A stretch of DNA of 5,249 nt from Nostoc sp. CHAB 5715 (GTDB lineage: Bacteria; Cyanobacteriota; Cyanobacteriia; Cyanobacteriales; Nostocaceae): positions 1-5,249 of the forward strand of contig NZ_JAIVFR010000532.1 in the NCBI RefSeq assembly GCF_020829685.1. The letters run 5' to 3'. Positions within the stretch are counted from its first letter, which is position 1; each line of letters opens with the position of its first letter. This document shows positions 4,633-5,249 of the stretch, in pieces. Below the pieces are notes generated by a model, which saw only the letters and a list, made by a program, of their open reading frames with translations, did no database searches and was not told the DNA's origin. The position numbers and the translations under genes are program-made.

Positions 4633-5118
4633 GATAATTTTCCATCTAATTTTGCTAATTTAACCCATCTGGATCGCCAAGGACAGGCGCAGATGGTAGA
4701 TGTGTCTGATAAAGCACCCACCATCCGCCAAGCAGTAGCCGCAGCCAATGTGCGGATGCTGCCAGCCACCTTCGCCACCATTCAAGCCGGAAATGTCCCA
4801 AAAGGTGACGTGTTAGCAACTGCAAGATTGGCTGGGATTATGGCAGCCAAGCAAACAGCCACTTTAATTCCTTTGTGTCATCCGTTGCCTTTGCAAAAAA
4901 TTGCAGTGGAAATTATACCCGATCCGCAACTACCTGGTTATCAAATTCAAGCCACAGTCAAAACCAAAGCTGAAACTGGTGTAGAGATGGAAGCCTTAAC
5001 TGCCGTTTCTGTGGCTGCCCTGACTTTATACGATATGGCAAAAGCCTTAGAAAAGTCGATTCAAATTGAATCAATTCGTTTAATCAGTAAGAGTGGCGGG
5101 AAATCAGGAGATTATTAA
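4624..5118 (+). CDS. moaC: Cyclic pyranopterin monophosphate synthase MoaC
   Basis: This 164-residue protein matches MoaC over its full length. MoaC acts after MoaA in molybdenum cofactor synthesis, converting 3',8-cyclo-7,8-dihydro-GTP into cyclic pyranopterin monophosphate in the cytosol. Landmarks are [17 protein letters not shown] (14-30), [15 protein letters not shown] (58-72) with K60, [10 protein letters not shown] (81-90) with H86, [20 protein letters not shown] (118-137) and MAKALEK (138-144) with D137 and K140 as likely catalytic residues, and ISKSGGKSG (154-162). The length is usual. The start at 4624 follows directly on a TAA and has no clear Shine-Dalgarno; it lies 34 bp from the divergent tRNA-Arg, so the promoter must be in this gap or inside the tRNA gene. 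No other Mo-cofactor gene is in the window. Cyanobacteria need the cofactor mainly for nitrate reductase. Confidence 0.97.
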   Translation: MAQDNFPSNFANLTHLDRQGQAQMVDVSDKAPTIRQAVAAANVRMLPATFATIQAGNVPKGDVLATARLAGIMAAKQTATLIPLCHPLPLQKIAVEIIPDPQLPGYQIQATVKTKAETGVEMEALTAVSVAALTLYDMAKALEKSIQIESIRLISKSGGKSGDY

Positions 5119-5148
5119 GAGCCAGAGCAATAAGCATACTCTATTTTG

Positions 5149-5183
5149 GGGCATTGGGCATTGGGCATTGGGCATTGGTCATT
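5149..5183. repeat. Heptanucleotide tandem repeat (GGGCATT)x4 plus one variant
   Basis: Four perfect GGGCATT units (5149-5176) and one variant GGTCATT (5177-5183) lie 31 bp after the moaC stop. A partial copy of the same motif (GGGCATTGGGCACT) occurs after the glycosyltransferase gene near 2971. This is a typical intergenic short tandem repeat of heterocystous cyanobacteria. Confidence 0.88.
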
Positions 5184-5215
5184 TACAAAGGACAAATGAC
5201 TAATGACTAATGACT
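5178..5215. repeat. Hairpin running into an (AATGACT)x3 tandem repeat
   Basis: GTCATTT (5178-5184) and AAATGAC (5194-5200) make a 7-bp stem with a 9-nt loop, ACAAAGGAC. The right arm is the first of three AATGACT units (5195-5201, 5202-5208, 5209-5215). Two different heptamer arrays are thus joined by a small hairpin. It may terminate or stabilise the moaC transcript, but no U-run follows. I see no gene from 5119 to the window end. Confidence 0.8.
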
Positions 5216-5249
5216 AGGTAGAAAGCTTTGATTTATACTTTAGTCAAAC

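Overview
The window looks like chromosome of a filamentous heterocyst-forming cyanobacterium of the Nostoc/Anabaena type. Seven copies of the HIP1 octamer GCGATCGC are visible (565, 618, 2074, 3951, 4135, 4268, 4340). Heptanucleotide tandem repeats (STRRs) and small palindromic repeats sit in or near most gaps. The proteins (XisH/XisI, a cyanobacterial SH3b-NlpC/P60 peptidase, MoaC) fit the same group.

Layout. Positions 1-280 are non-coding and hold two hairpin-forming repeat elements. A class A beta-lactamase-fold serine hydrolase runs leftward (281-1213). Only 9 bp separate its start codon from that of a rightward gene for an SH3b-NlpC/P60 gamma-D-glutamyl-diamino-acid endopeptidase (1223-1966). 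The peptidase gene overlaps by 4 nt (ATGA) a membrane-anchored family 2 glycosyltransferase of the DPM1/GtrB type (1963-2961). A repeat-filled gap of about 175 bp follows, then an AT-rich, overlapping xisH-xisI pair (3137-3882). Next come a short palindromic repeat and the remains of an MFS transporter gene broken across three frames (about 3930-4478). A long hairpin and a leftward tRNA-Arg(ACG) follow (4516-4589). moaC for molybdenum cofactor synthesis (4624-5118) is the last gene, and the window ends in more heptamer repeats.

How the genes may work together. The first three protein genes all concern the cell envelope or peptidoglycan turnover. The hydrolase and the peptidase both lack a visible signal peptide, which suggests, by inference, cytoplasmic handling of recycled muropeptides. 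The glycosyltransferase probably charges a polyprenyl-phosphate carrier with a sugar. xisH/xisI encode accessory factors known from fdxN-element excision in Anabaena, but no recombinase or nif gene is seen here, so this is an orphan pair of unknown job. tRNA-Arg and moaC are housekeeping genes whose promoters must share a 34-bp gap and the first codons of moaC.

I did not find a clearly new multi-gene system. The points most worth a second look are the orphan XisH/XisI pair with its nuclease-like signature, and repeat DNA that has become coding sequence at both ends of the NlpC/P60 gene.
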